Below, in pieces: positions 1 through 4,953 of a DNA stretch of 6,557 nucleotides (the first letter of the stretch is position 1; each line of letters begins with the position of its first letter). A program made the translations under genes and the position numbers. The notes beneath the pieces were generated by a model. The model searched no databases and was not told the origin of the DNA. It saw only the letters and a list, made by a program, of their open reading frames with translations. This DNA comes from SMTZ1-83 sp048883405 (GTDB lineage: Archaea; Asgardarchaeota; Thorarchaeia; Thorarchaeales; Thorarchaeaceae), in contig JBHLQS010000161.1 of assembly GCA_048883405.1 (NCBI GenBank), positions 1 through 6,557 of the forward strand, in the 5' to 3' direction.

Positions 1-1
1 T

Positions 2-64
2 GAATGCACTGAATGCTACGCTTGTGTCGACAGTTGCCCAGAGGGCGCTATCGAAGAAGCATAG
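2..64 (+). CDS. C-terminal end of a 4Fe-4S ferredoxin (partial)
   Basis: The reading frame enters from the left edge and stops at TAG 62-64, giving the last 20 residues. They contain a classic iron-sulfur ligand motif, CTECYACVDSCP (CxxCxxCxxxCP), followed by EGAIEEA and the stop. This is the second cluster-binding half of a bacterial-type 2[4Fe-4S] ferredoxin, or a ferredoxin domain ending a larger redox subunit. Four cysteines are visible, enough for three ligands of one cluster and one ligand of the partner cluster. The role would be electron transfer in the cytoplasm or within a redox complex. The upstream part is outside the window, so its length and partners cannot be judged. It converges on the next gene, with a hairpin in the gap. 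Confidence 0.85.
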   Translation, partial: ECTECYACVDSCPEGAIEEA

Positions 65-89
65 CGTCCGTGCGACAAGGAATCAGATA

Positions 90-121
90 GGGGAGTTCTG
101 CAGTTCCTGTAGTAGCTCCCC
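90..121. terminator. Hairpin between convergent genes, possible terminator
   Basis: GGGGAGTT (90-97) pairs with AGCTCCCC (114-121), including one G-T pair. After a one-base bulge (T113), CTGCA (98-102) pairs with TGTAG (108-112), leaving the loop GTTCC. That is 13 pairs in all. Pyrimidine- and T-rich sequence follows on the + strand (through about 145), into the end of the neighbouring gene. It sits 25 bases after the ferredoxin stop and 13 bases from the stop of the convergent gene. Archaeal termination depends mainly on T-tracts, so this may be a terminator, a transcript-end stabiliser, or both. The structure was folded by eye. Confidence 0.45.
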
Positions 122-134
122 TGTCTTCGACATT

Positions 135-392
135 CTATTTCTCTTTGTACGGTTGGCCAAGCACTGAGTTGAAGAACTCCTTTAGAGTTCGATCTTCAAG
201 TATTACCTTCACTAAAGCCGCATCATCTTGCCCTGGCATATAGCTCCCTGTCACTTTCACAATTCTCGATTCATCATCTAGCATAAGGATTGTCTTATCC
301 TCATCGACCTCTTCATGCATTCCAAACTCCTCGCGGATTCTGTCCATGCAGGAACGGTATGCAGCAGGATCAATTCGATAGAATAGTTTCAT
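135..392 (-). CDS. Unrecognised 85-residue small protein
   Basis: I do not recognise the family. The start is well supported: ATG at 392 is preceded by AAGGAGGT (complement of 401-408) at 8 bases, one of the best ribosome sites in the window. The product is a soluble, charged protein with no cysteine pairs, signal peptide or membrane segment. By eye it has a helix at about residues 9-25, three strands (about 33-39, 42-51 and 57-66) and a final helix (about 68-80). This would make a compact alpha-beta-beta-beta-alpha domain. A short leader from the TATA-like element at 437-444 would carry the SD site. It converges on the ferredoxin gene and diverges from the phospholipase D-like gene. Nothing in the context fixes a role; it is probably a lineage-restricted cytoplasmic protein. 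Confidence 0.75.
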   Translation of the reverse strand: MKLFYRIDPAAYRSCMDRIREEFGMHEEVDEDKTILMLDDESRIVKVTGSYMPGQDDAALVKVILEDRTLKEFFNSVLGQPYKEK

Positions 393-400
393 GATGGCGG

Positions 401-408
401 ACCTCCTT
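401..408 (-). promoter_or_regulatory. Strong Shine-Dalgarno site of the 85-residue gene
   Basis: The minus strand reads AAGGAGGT, a full match to the 16S rRNA tail complement, 8 bases before ATG 392. It fixes the start of this small gene and is the main reason to believe the gene is real and well translated. Confidence 0.75.
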
Positions 409-436
409 ACATCTGAGTTCTGGTGCTGCTTAGTAA

Positions 437-444
437 GTTATAAG
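437..444. promoter_or_regulatory. Symmetric TATA-like element in divergent gap
   Basis: The sequence GTTATAAG has the palindromic core TTATAA (438-443) and is the only good TATA-like match in the 105-base divergent gap. On the minus strand a start site about 25 bases away would fall near 414, giving a leader of roughly 20 bases that includes the SD site of the 85-residue gene. On the plus strand the start would fall near 466, about 30 bases before TTG 498. The A-rich flank AGTAAG on the plus side is a slightly better BRE candidate than the minus-side flank. It could serve one gene or both. Confidence 0.45.
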
Positions 445-497
445 TGCTGCAGATGGGCACCCTGACCACCCAACCATAAACGGGAGAGATTATTCAT

Positions 498-2165
498 TTG
501 AATGAAAACCACCACAAATTGATTAGTCTATTACTCATTACTCTGATGTTCTCCGGAATTATACCCATGGTCTCAATTCGGATGGCCAACGCCCGGCCTG
601 ATGCACAATTCCTCACATCAGAGTTCACATGGGAAACCTTCGACAGAGATATGAATGTGACTACCTTCGTATCGCCTGATGGGAGTCGCGATGAGCTCTG
701 GCACTTCTTGAACAGCGCAGAGGAAAGCATCTATGTCGAGATTTTCGGAATCAATAATCCATACATTTTGGATTTGATACATGAGATCCATGACGCAAAA
801 CCTACACTCGATATGAAATTCCTAATCGGATACAATAGTCTAGGCTACTATTCCCCCAACGACTTCGTAGCCAACAATCTTACGCTGCTTGGCTATCCTG
901 TGAGATGGACTAGTGATGTCTTCGACCTAGCTCATCAGAAATTCGTCATTATTGATAATGAAACGACGATTGTTCATGCAGGAAACTGGGCAAAGACAAG
1001 CTTTCCAGAAGATGGGAAAAAGGCAAACCGGGAGTGGAGTATAGCGATGACAGATACTGAAGTCACCGGCTATTATCGGGATGTCTTTGACTATGACTGG
1101 AGAAACGGGCTAGCCTATGATGCTGGTAGAGATGGCACAGGTTCTGCTCTTTCCTATTCTGAAAGTGGTAGCTCTTATCCTCGACCTTTCTCGACGCCTG
1201 GCCATTTCAGCGGCCAAATGAAAGTGACACCCATTTTCAGTCCTGATACCAGTCTTCAAGGAATTCTATACCTCATCAATTCTGCTCAGGCAACTCTGGA
1301 TATTCAAATACCTTACTTCACTAGCTATGGCGACGGTGGTGAAGTCGACACTATCATTGATGCAATAATAGCCGCGCAAGAACGAGGCGTGACTGTTAGG
1401 GTCATCACAGAAGAAGGCGCTAAGGATGACATTGAACTCGTCGTTGAGGAGTTTAGGCTGCATGACATTCCTGTTGTATATCAATACGAAACATGGTTTT
1501 CTGCTCAGCACAACAAAGGCATCATAGTAGATGGTAGATTGGTTTTAGTTAGCAGCATAAACTATAGCGACGAAAGCATAGGTGCTAACAGAGAGGCTGG
1601 TGTCATAATAGAGAGTGAAGACATCGCCCAATGGTATTTGGAGATATTCGATTATGACTGGCAGCTTGGAGAGATTGCCAACTCTGATGAAATAAACCTT
1701 GATTGGAATCCAAATATCCCTACAAGTGATTCGGACATCACGGTCACAGTATTTGCCCATATGCTAAACGACACTGGCGACATTCTGGAGGTAAAATTAG
1801 GTGTCAAGATTGGTGATGGGCAATGGAATAATCACACGATCACCTCAAGCGTCTATACGACACCCCAAAACTACCAGGAAACCGTGTCAAATTATGACTA
1901 TGTAATTCCGAAGCAGCCTGATGGGACCAACATAACAGTCAAGGCCTATGTTGAATGGACCAATGGAACCCATACCTCATGGCATGAAGGAATGGACCGT
2001 GTGATTCGTGTTCGGGACTTGCTCGGTTCGACGCTTCCAACCACAACCACACCGCCGCCTCCACCACCGCCCTACGGACTAGTTGAGTTTCTAGCTGAAT
2101 ACGGAATCTATATCATAGCCGCAGTTGCTGTGGTAGTATTAGCGGTTGTGTTCAAAAAACGGTAG
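498..2165 (+). CDS. Secreted, membrane-anchored phospholipase D-superfamily protein with two HKD motifs
   Basis: A 555-residue phosphodiesterase-fold protein. Residues 1-32 look like a signal peptide: charged start, hydrophobic stretch 8-26, then ANA as a cleavage site. The first PLD half carries H146-K148-D153 (HQKFVIID), with N163 in the position of the usual GSxN asparagine. The second carries H338-K340-D345 (HNKGIIVD) followed by canonical SSIN. Each half also ends in FDYDW (197-201 and 384-388), showing an internal duplication. A beta-rich, probably Ig-like domain follows (about 412-505), then TTTT plus seven prolines (515-525), a transmembrane helix (about 535-552) and KKR. Eight N-glycosylation sequons fit an extracellular location. 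The start is TTG 498, the only start that keeps the whole signal peptide; GGAG at 483-486 is an imperfect SD site. Known family members cleave phospholipids or nucleic acids, or act as synthases; the substrate here cannot be told. Both active-site motifs are intact, so activity is likely. Confidence 0.9.
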   Translation: MNENHHKLISLLLITLMFSGIIPMVSIRMANARPDAQFLTSEFTWETFDRDMNVTTFVSPDGSRDELWHFLNSAEESIYVEIFGINNPYILDLIHEIHDAKPTLDMKFLIGYNSLGYYSPNDFVANNLTLLGYPVRWTSDVFDLAHQKFVIIDNETTIVHAGNWAKTSFPEDGKKANREWSIAMTDTEVTGYYRDVFDYDWRNGLAYDAGRDGTGSALSYSESGSSYPRPFSTPGHFSGQMKVTPIFSPDTSLQGILYLINSAQATLDIQIPYFTSYGDGGEVDTIIDAIIAAQERGVTVRVITEEGAKDDIELVVEEFRLHDIPVVYQYETWFSAQHNKGIIVDGRLVLVSSINYSDESIGANREAGVIIESEDIAQWYLEIFDYDWQLGEIANSDEINLDWNPNIPTSDSDITVTVFAHMLNDTGDILEVKLGVKIGDGQWNNHTITSSVYTTPQNYQETVSNYDYVIPKQPDGTNITVKAYVEWTNGTHTSWHEGMDRVIRVRDLLGSTLPTTTTPPPPPPPYGLVEFLAEYGIYIIAAVAVVVLAVVFKKR

Positions 2166-2180
2166 AATCCGAAGAGAACT

Positions 2181-2216
2181 GGTCTCTCCGCTCTGCATAT
2201 AGCAGGGAGCGAGACC
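2181..2216. terminator. Hairpin between convergent PLD-like and TPR genes
   Basis: GGTCTC (2181-2186) pairs with GAGACC (2211-2216). Inside it, CTCTGC (2191-2196) pairs with GCAGGG (2202-2207), with one G-T pair, leaving an ATATA loop. A small internal loop separates the two helices. T-rich sequence follows on the plus strand (ATGTTCATCTCTTTT). On the minus strand a run of six T lies further on, opposite A2154-A2159 inside the end of the PLD-like gene. It could therefore close transcripts from both sides. Folded by eye. Confidence 0.45.
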
Positions 2217-2230
2217 ATGTTCATCTCTTT

Positions 2231-2809
2231 TCATGACTTCTCTGCGAACTCAGCGAACTTGAAACAGCTCTCTGCGTCCTGAGCTTCGCCTCGCTTCTCA
2301 TGGAGTGCCCCTGCTATCCTGTACGCGCGAGCAACTTCTGACCACTTTTCTTGAGCATCAAGACAGAGTGCAAGTGCCTTCCAAGTTGCAGGATTTTCGG
2401 AGTCGTACTTGATTGATTCATTATATGCTGCAATAGCATCGTCGATTCTCATTACGCTTTCAAGAGCCCGCGCTTTCTTCGCCCAGAGATCAGGGTCCTC
2501 AGGTGTTTCTGCAAGTCCTTGTTCTGCGGTAGCCAAGGCATCTTGAAACTGACTCAGAGTCAGGAATGCTTCTGCCTTGTGACTGTAGGCTCTAGGATCA
2601 CTGGGATCAATGCAGATAGCAAGATCAAAGGCATTTATCGCAAATGTCTGTTCTCCTATGAGAATGTGGACGAGCCCCATCTCATTCAACGCATCGAGGT
2701 TGGAATTATCCAATTCCATTACCTGTCTGTATACATCCAGTGCTTTCTGGTATTCTCCCTGCTGACGCAACGCTCTTGCGTTGTCAAGGAGTTCCACACT
2801 AGATGACAT
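2231..2809 (-). CDS. Tetratricopeptide repeat (TPR) protein
   Basis: A 192-residue protein built almost wholly of TPR units of about 34 residues, starting near residues 5, 39, 73 and 107, with a fifth, more divergent and extended unit from about 141. The typical pattern is visible: G-x-Y at the A-helix end (GEYQKALDVY), A-[FL] pairs, and D-P/N-P turn residues (DPSDPRAY, ENPATW). There is no signal peptide, membrane segment or catalytic domain, so it is a cytoplasmic protein-binding scaffold with an unknown partner. ATG 2809 is preceded by GGAG (complement of 2817-2820) at 7 bases, supporting this start. It is a single-gene unit, convergent with the PLD-like gene and divergent from the acidic membrane protein gene. 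Free-standing TPR proteins of this size are common in archaea. Confidence 0.9.
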   Translation of the reverse strand: MSSSVELLDNARALRQQGEYQKALDVYRQVMELDNSNLDALNEMGLVHILIGEQTFAINAFDLAICIDPSDPRAYSHKAEAFLTLSQFQDALATAEQGLAETPEDPDLWAKKARALESVMRIDDAIAAYNESIKYDSENPATWKALALCLDAQEKWSEVARAYRIAGALHEKRGEAQDAESCFKFAEFAEKS

Positions 2810-2903
2810 ATACCTTCTCCCGAATCTTCATGTTTTAATGGTATTTCCTGTGGACAATGAAAAGAATGACAAATCTCGAATCCTGAACCCACAAACAACA
2901 ACT

Positions 2904-2911
2904 GTTTTAAC
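2904..2911 (+). promoter_or_regulatory. TATA-like element upstream of the membrane protein/MazG operon
   Basis: GTTTTAAC lies about 45-50 bases before ATG 2956. A start site 25 bases downstream, near 2932, would leave a leader of about 24 bases containing the SD site GTGAGG (2943-2948). The element reads GTTAAAAC on the other strand and might also serve the divergent TPR gene, with a longer leader of about 70 bases. A second T/A-rich stretch (TGTTTTAATG, 2831-2840) is too close to the TPR start to leave room for its SD site. Confidence 0.35.
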
Positions 2912-2955
2912 TCACACGCAACCACGACAGTCCACTCGACCCGTGAGGGAATAAA

Positions 2956-3513
2956 ATGCCAGACGAAGATTTCGATTCCGAGGATGAGTATGACGAGTTT
3001 GAGGATGAAGAGGACTACGAGGATGACGACGATTACTATGAGGATGAAGAAGGTTTCCCTGAAGAGGTTGAAGACGCCTTTATGGAACGGCGGGAGTCTC
3101 GCTTTGCCAATTTCTTGGAGGACCCTTGGCCAAAGACTGCATTCATTCTGATTCTTATTGGCTTTGGCATTATTCTACCCTGGCCCGAGGCTATCTGGTT
3201 CACATGGCTGTATCACATAATTGCACTATACGTGCTTAGCATCTTGGGCGTTGTTGCGATTGTCTACTCATTGAAGGCATGGATAACCTCTGGCACTAAA
3301 ATTCGTTTCATAGGTATGCTATTCATCATAATCTCGATTGTGAGTCTGGTTGTCGGATTCATAGACACTATTGCATGGGCATTGACTGGCTATTCATTCA
3401 TCCCTGCCCTCCAAACACCCCTAGTGGTCCTTTTTATCGTGGTTGAGGTGTTCCTGATCTACACTTTGTGGATTATGCGTAGTCAGTTCATGGCACCCGA
3501 AACTGAGGATTAG
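2956..3513 (+). CDS. Four-helix membrane protein with highly acidic N-terminal tail
   Basis: I do not recognise a named family. The first 47 residues contain 29 Asp/Glu, interspersed with Tyr and Phe (for example EDYEDDDDYYEDEEGF), and are surely a disordered acidic tail. A short basic stretch (R45, R46, R49) leads to four predicted membrane helices at about residues 62-84, 87-106, 116-141 and 155-174, then a short polar end. The even number of helices puts both ends on the same side, and by the positive-inside rule (R45/R46/R49, K107, K115/R117, R175) both are probably cytoplasmic. ATG 2956 has GAGG (2945-2948) 7 bases upstream. The MazG-like gene follows after 10 bases, so the two are very likely co-transcribed. 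The tail could be a docking or metal-binding arm; no catalytic motif is visible. Confidence 0.8.
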   Translation: MPDEDFDSEDEYDEFEDEEDYEDDDDYYEDEEGFPEEVEDAFMERRESRFANFLEDPWPKTAFILILIGFGIILPWPEAIWFTWLYHIIALYVLSILGVVAIVYSLKAWITSGTKIRFIGMLFIIISIVSLVVGFIDTIAWALTGYSFIPALQTPLVVLFIVVEVFLIYTLWIMRSQFMAPETED

Positions 3514-3523
3514 GTGTAGTCGA

Positions 3524-3895
3524 GTGAGCCAAGACATGCGCTCACTAGAATACCTTATCCTGCGAATCCGTGAATTCGTTGAAGAACGTGGATGGGAGAA
3601 GTATCAAAAGCCTGAATCATTGGCAGTTTCGGCATCCATTGAGATTGGAGAATTGCTGGAACTCTTCCAATGGCTCGATGATGAAGAGATTGACAGCTAT
3701 CTCAAAGATGAGCACTATCGCTCCAAGCTTGCTTCAGAGATAGCAGATGTTATGATTTACCTCCTAAGGCTGGCAGACGTTACGGGAATCAATCCATATG
3801 ATGCCATTCTCAGCAAGATGAAAGAAAATGAGAAGAAATACCCTTCAGACAAATGGCATTCGCGAATACCGAGTAAGACTAGGGAATCTCAGTAA
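3524..3895 (+). CDS. MazG-like/dCTPase-type nucleoside triphosphate pyrophosphohydrolase
   Basis: A 123-residue all-alpha NTP pyrophosphatase, which converts (d)NTP to (d)NMP plus PPi. The metal-binding motifs are E40-x-x-E43 in EIGELLELFQW and E72-x-x-D75 in EIADVMIYLLRLAD, followed by a conserved-looking KENEKKYP. The ELFQW signature and small single-domain size match the RS21-C6/DCTPP1 branch better than two-domain MazG, suggesting a house-cleaning role on non-canonical or excess nucleotides such as modified dCTP. Substrate preference is inferred. The start is GTG 3524: AGGTG (3512-3516) lies 7 bases upstream, whereas the internal ATG at 3536 would be 19 bases away. The SD overlaps the stop codon region of the preceding membrane protein gene (10-base gap), a sign of coupled translation. 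The last 17 bases overlap the end of the convergent nitrilase gene. Confidence 0.9.
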   Translation: MSQDMRSLEYLILRIREFVEERGWEKYQKPESLAVSASIEIGELLELFQWLDDEEIDSYLKDEHYRSKLASEIADVMIYLLRLADVTGINPYDAILSKMKENEKKYPSDKWHSRIPSKTRESQ

Positions 3896-4682
3896 TTCGT
3901 TTGTATAGATCTGGACGCCTATCACCGATTGCATCATTGCGAGCAGTCATTGTTTTGTCATCCGCTTCAGCAAGGTCTACATCAGCCCAGTATAGACCAC
4001 TTTGTGCTTCATCCATTCGAAGAAGGACTTTCCCTTTCGGCGTAGTGATTTGTGAGCCTCCAATGAAACGCACGGCTCGTTCCTCCCCTATACGTCCTGA
4101 TGTGGCAGTGAACACGCGGTTCTCAATTGATCTTGTGATCATCGCATCTGGACAGAAAGATAGGACAAGGTTCGCAGGATGGATAATTATCTGAGCTCCT
4201 TTGATGGCTAGTATCCTGGAAATCTCAGGAAATGCCCAGTCAAAACATACCATTACTCCAAAGCGATACCCATTATGCTCAATGACTGGCGGCTCTTCAT
4301 TTCCAGGAAGGAACCAGTCCTTCTCCTTATCGAACAGCTGAATCTTGCGATAGGTGGTGAGATGTTTGCCACCACCAAAGATTGCCGCAGAGTTGTAGAG
4401 ATCCCCATCTGTGTTCTCGCATAGTCCCGCGACGACTAGTCCTCCTCCCATAGACCATTCCAAAAGGCGTCTTGAGAAGCCTCCCTCTGGGATGATTTCC
4501 GAGAGAGAATCTGCTTCCTCCCGACTGTCAAAAACATAGCCCGAATTGACTAGCTCGGGAAGGACAAGAACATCGACTTTGTTGCTGGATGAGGAAGCAA
4601 GAATATCGTTCACCTTGGTCAGATTGCCTTCCAAATCGCCAATGATAGGCTCCATCTGACCAACACCTATTCTAACTGGCAT
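3879..4682 (-). CDS. Nitrilase-superfamily carbon-nitrogen hydrolase
   Basis: A 267-residue single-domain cytoplasmic hydrolase of nitriles or amides. The Glu-Lys-Cys catalytic triad is complete: E43 in LPELVNSGY, K113 in YRKIQLF and C146 in VMVCFDWAFPE. HPANLV, IENRVF and GEERAVRFIGGS also match, as I recall it, the Pyrococcus nitrilase (PaNit/PH0642 type), an enzyme reported to act on small aliphatic dinitriles. The natural substrate is unknown in that group too. ATG 4682 has AGGTG (complement of 4688-4692) 5 bases upstream. It lies 271 bases downstream of the MTA phosphorylase gene on the same strand, so it probably has its own promoter, though no clear TATA element is visible. An omega-amidase-like role in methionine salvage is possible from that neighbourhood, since B. 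subtilis mtnU is a nitrilase homologue, but this is weak inference. Confidence 0.92.
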   Translation of the reverse strand: MPVRIGVGQMEPIIGDLEGNLTKVNDILASSSSNKVDVLVLPELVNSGYVFDSREEADSLSEIIPEGGFSRRLLEWSMGGGLVVAGLCENTDGDLYNSAAIFGGGKHLTTYRKIQLFDKEKDWFLPGNEEPPVIEHNGYRFGVMVCFDWAFPEISRILAIKGAQIIIHPANLVLSFCPDAMITRSIENRVFTATSGRIGEERAVRFIGGSQITTPKGKVLLRMDEAQSGLYWADVDLAEADDKTMTARNDAIGDRRPDLYKRITEIP

Positions 4683-4763
4683 AATGGCACCTGCTTTCTC
4701 ATGCCGAGTCTTACGCTATCACTTCTTCGGTAGGGTTTGGCAGTAAGCCTTTTCTTGGTCTGG

Positions 4764-4787
4764 ACCTCTATGCGCATTCAGAGGTGA
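4764..4787 (+). promoter_or_regulatory. Small hairpin overlapping the Shine-Dalgarno site of the acidic mini-gene
   Basis: ACCTCT (4764-4769) pairs perfectly with AGAGGT (4780-4785), enclosing the ten-base loop ATGCGCATTC, which contains the palindrome ATGCGCAT. The SD site GAGGTGA (4781-4787) of the reading frame starting at GTG 4793 lies mostly in the 3' arm. If transcribed, the stem would partly hide the ribosome site and could modulate initiation. A six-pair stem is weak, and chance cannot be excluded. Confidence 0.35.
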
Positions 4788-4792
4788 ACTCA

Positions 4793-4873
4793 GTGTTCTT
4801 CGATGATGATGATTGGTATGACACCGAAGAGGACTGGGAAGATGATGAGTGGGAAGATGACGACGACTGGTAG
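4793..4873 (+). CDS. Putative 26-residue acidic, tryptophan-rich peptide
   Basis: No family is recognised. From GTG 4793 to TAG 4871-4873 the frame encodes 26 residues, of which 17 are Asp/Glu and 7 aromatic (4 Trp, 2 Phe, 1 Tyr), with no Lys or Arg. Four Asp follow the initial FF. Trp residues fall at 8, 15, 20 and 26, the last being the C-terminal residue, each preceded by an acidic block. GAGGTGA (4781-4787) lies 5 bases upstream, an excellent SD site. GAT/GAC and GAA/GAG are mixed, so this is not just a triplet repeat. The frame is open back to 4685 but has no ATG; GTG 4784 (29 residues) lies inside the SD site and is less likely. A hairpin plus TTTTT follows 41 bases downstream. It resembles a detached acidic/aromatic tail like those that end single-stranded-DNA-binding proteins; no function can be assigned. 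No clear promoter is visible. Confidence 0.5.
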   Translation: MFFDDDDWYDTEEDWEDDEWEDDDDW

Positions 4874-4914
4874 TATCTACATTTCAGCGTTTTCTCATGC
4901 CTAAACGACCAGGG

Positions 4915-4945
4915 GTGCGGGTCTCTAAGAGGACTCGTGCTTTTT
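4915..4945 (+). terminator. Hairpin followed by TTTTT, likely terminator after the acidic mini-gene
   Basis: The arm 4915-4925 (GTGCGGGTCTC) pairs with 4929-4940 (GAGGACTCGTGC) around a TAA loop, with one bulged A (4933) and four G-T pairs. TTTTT (4941-4945) follows directly, then GCTTGTCTTT. The T-run lies only on the + strand side, so the element is oriented to end + transcripts. The only + strand candidate upstream is the acidic mini-gene. It stands just beyond the end of the convergent MTA phosphorylase gene. Folded by eye. Confidence 0.45.
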
Positions 4946-4953
4946 GCTTGTCT

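Noticed and set aside
1266..1760. Two minus-strand frames (81 and 71 residues) within the PLD-like gene.
   Set aside because: Antisense shadows of the second HKD domain without ribosome sites.
2719..2925. Minus-strand 68-residue frame starting at GTG 2925.
   Set aside because: Overlaps the start of the TPR gene in another frame, with no SD site and no recognisable features.
3901..4194. Plus-strand 97-residue frame inside the nitrilase gene.
   Set aside because: Shadow of the nitrilase coding strand; Arg/Ser-rich antisense composition and full overlap with conserved catalytic regions.
4770..4787. Five-codon frame ATG CGC ATT CAG AGG TGA ending on the mini-gene's SD site, like an upstream leader frame.
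   Set aside because: No ribosome site of its own; too short to distinguish from chance.
4801..4850. C/D box RNA signal: repeated GATGATGA resembling the C box.
   Set aside because: Explained by Asp codon runs; no matching D box with terminal stem was found.
4685..4873. The acidic frame as the tail of a longer gene (frame open from 4685).
   Set aside because: No ATG in that stretch, the residues before 4784 look unselected, and the frame begins right after a stop at the nitrilase start; a frameshifted remnant is possible but unsupported.
4793..4945. A tryptophan leader-peptide attenuator: short frame with four Trp codons followed by a hairpin and T-run.
   Set aside because: No gene follows on the + strand (MTAP is on the opposite strand), the Trp codons are not adjacent, and acidic residues dominate.
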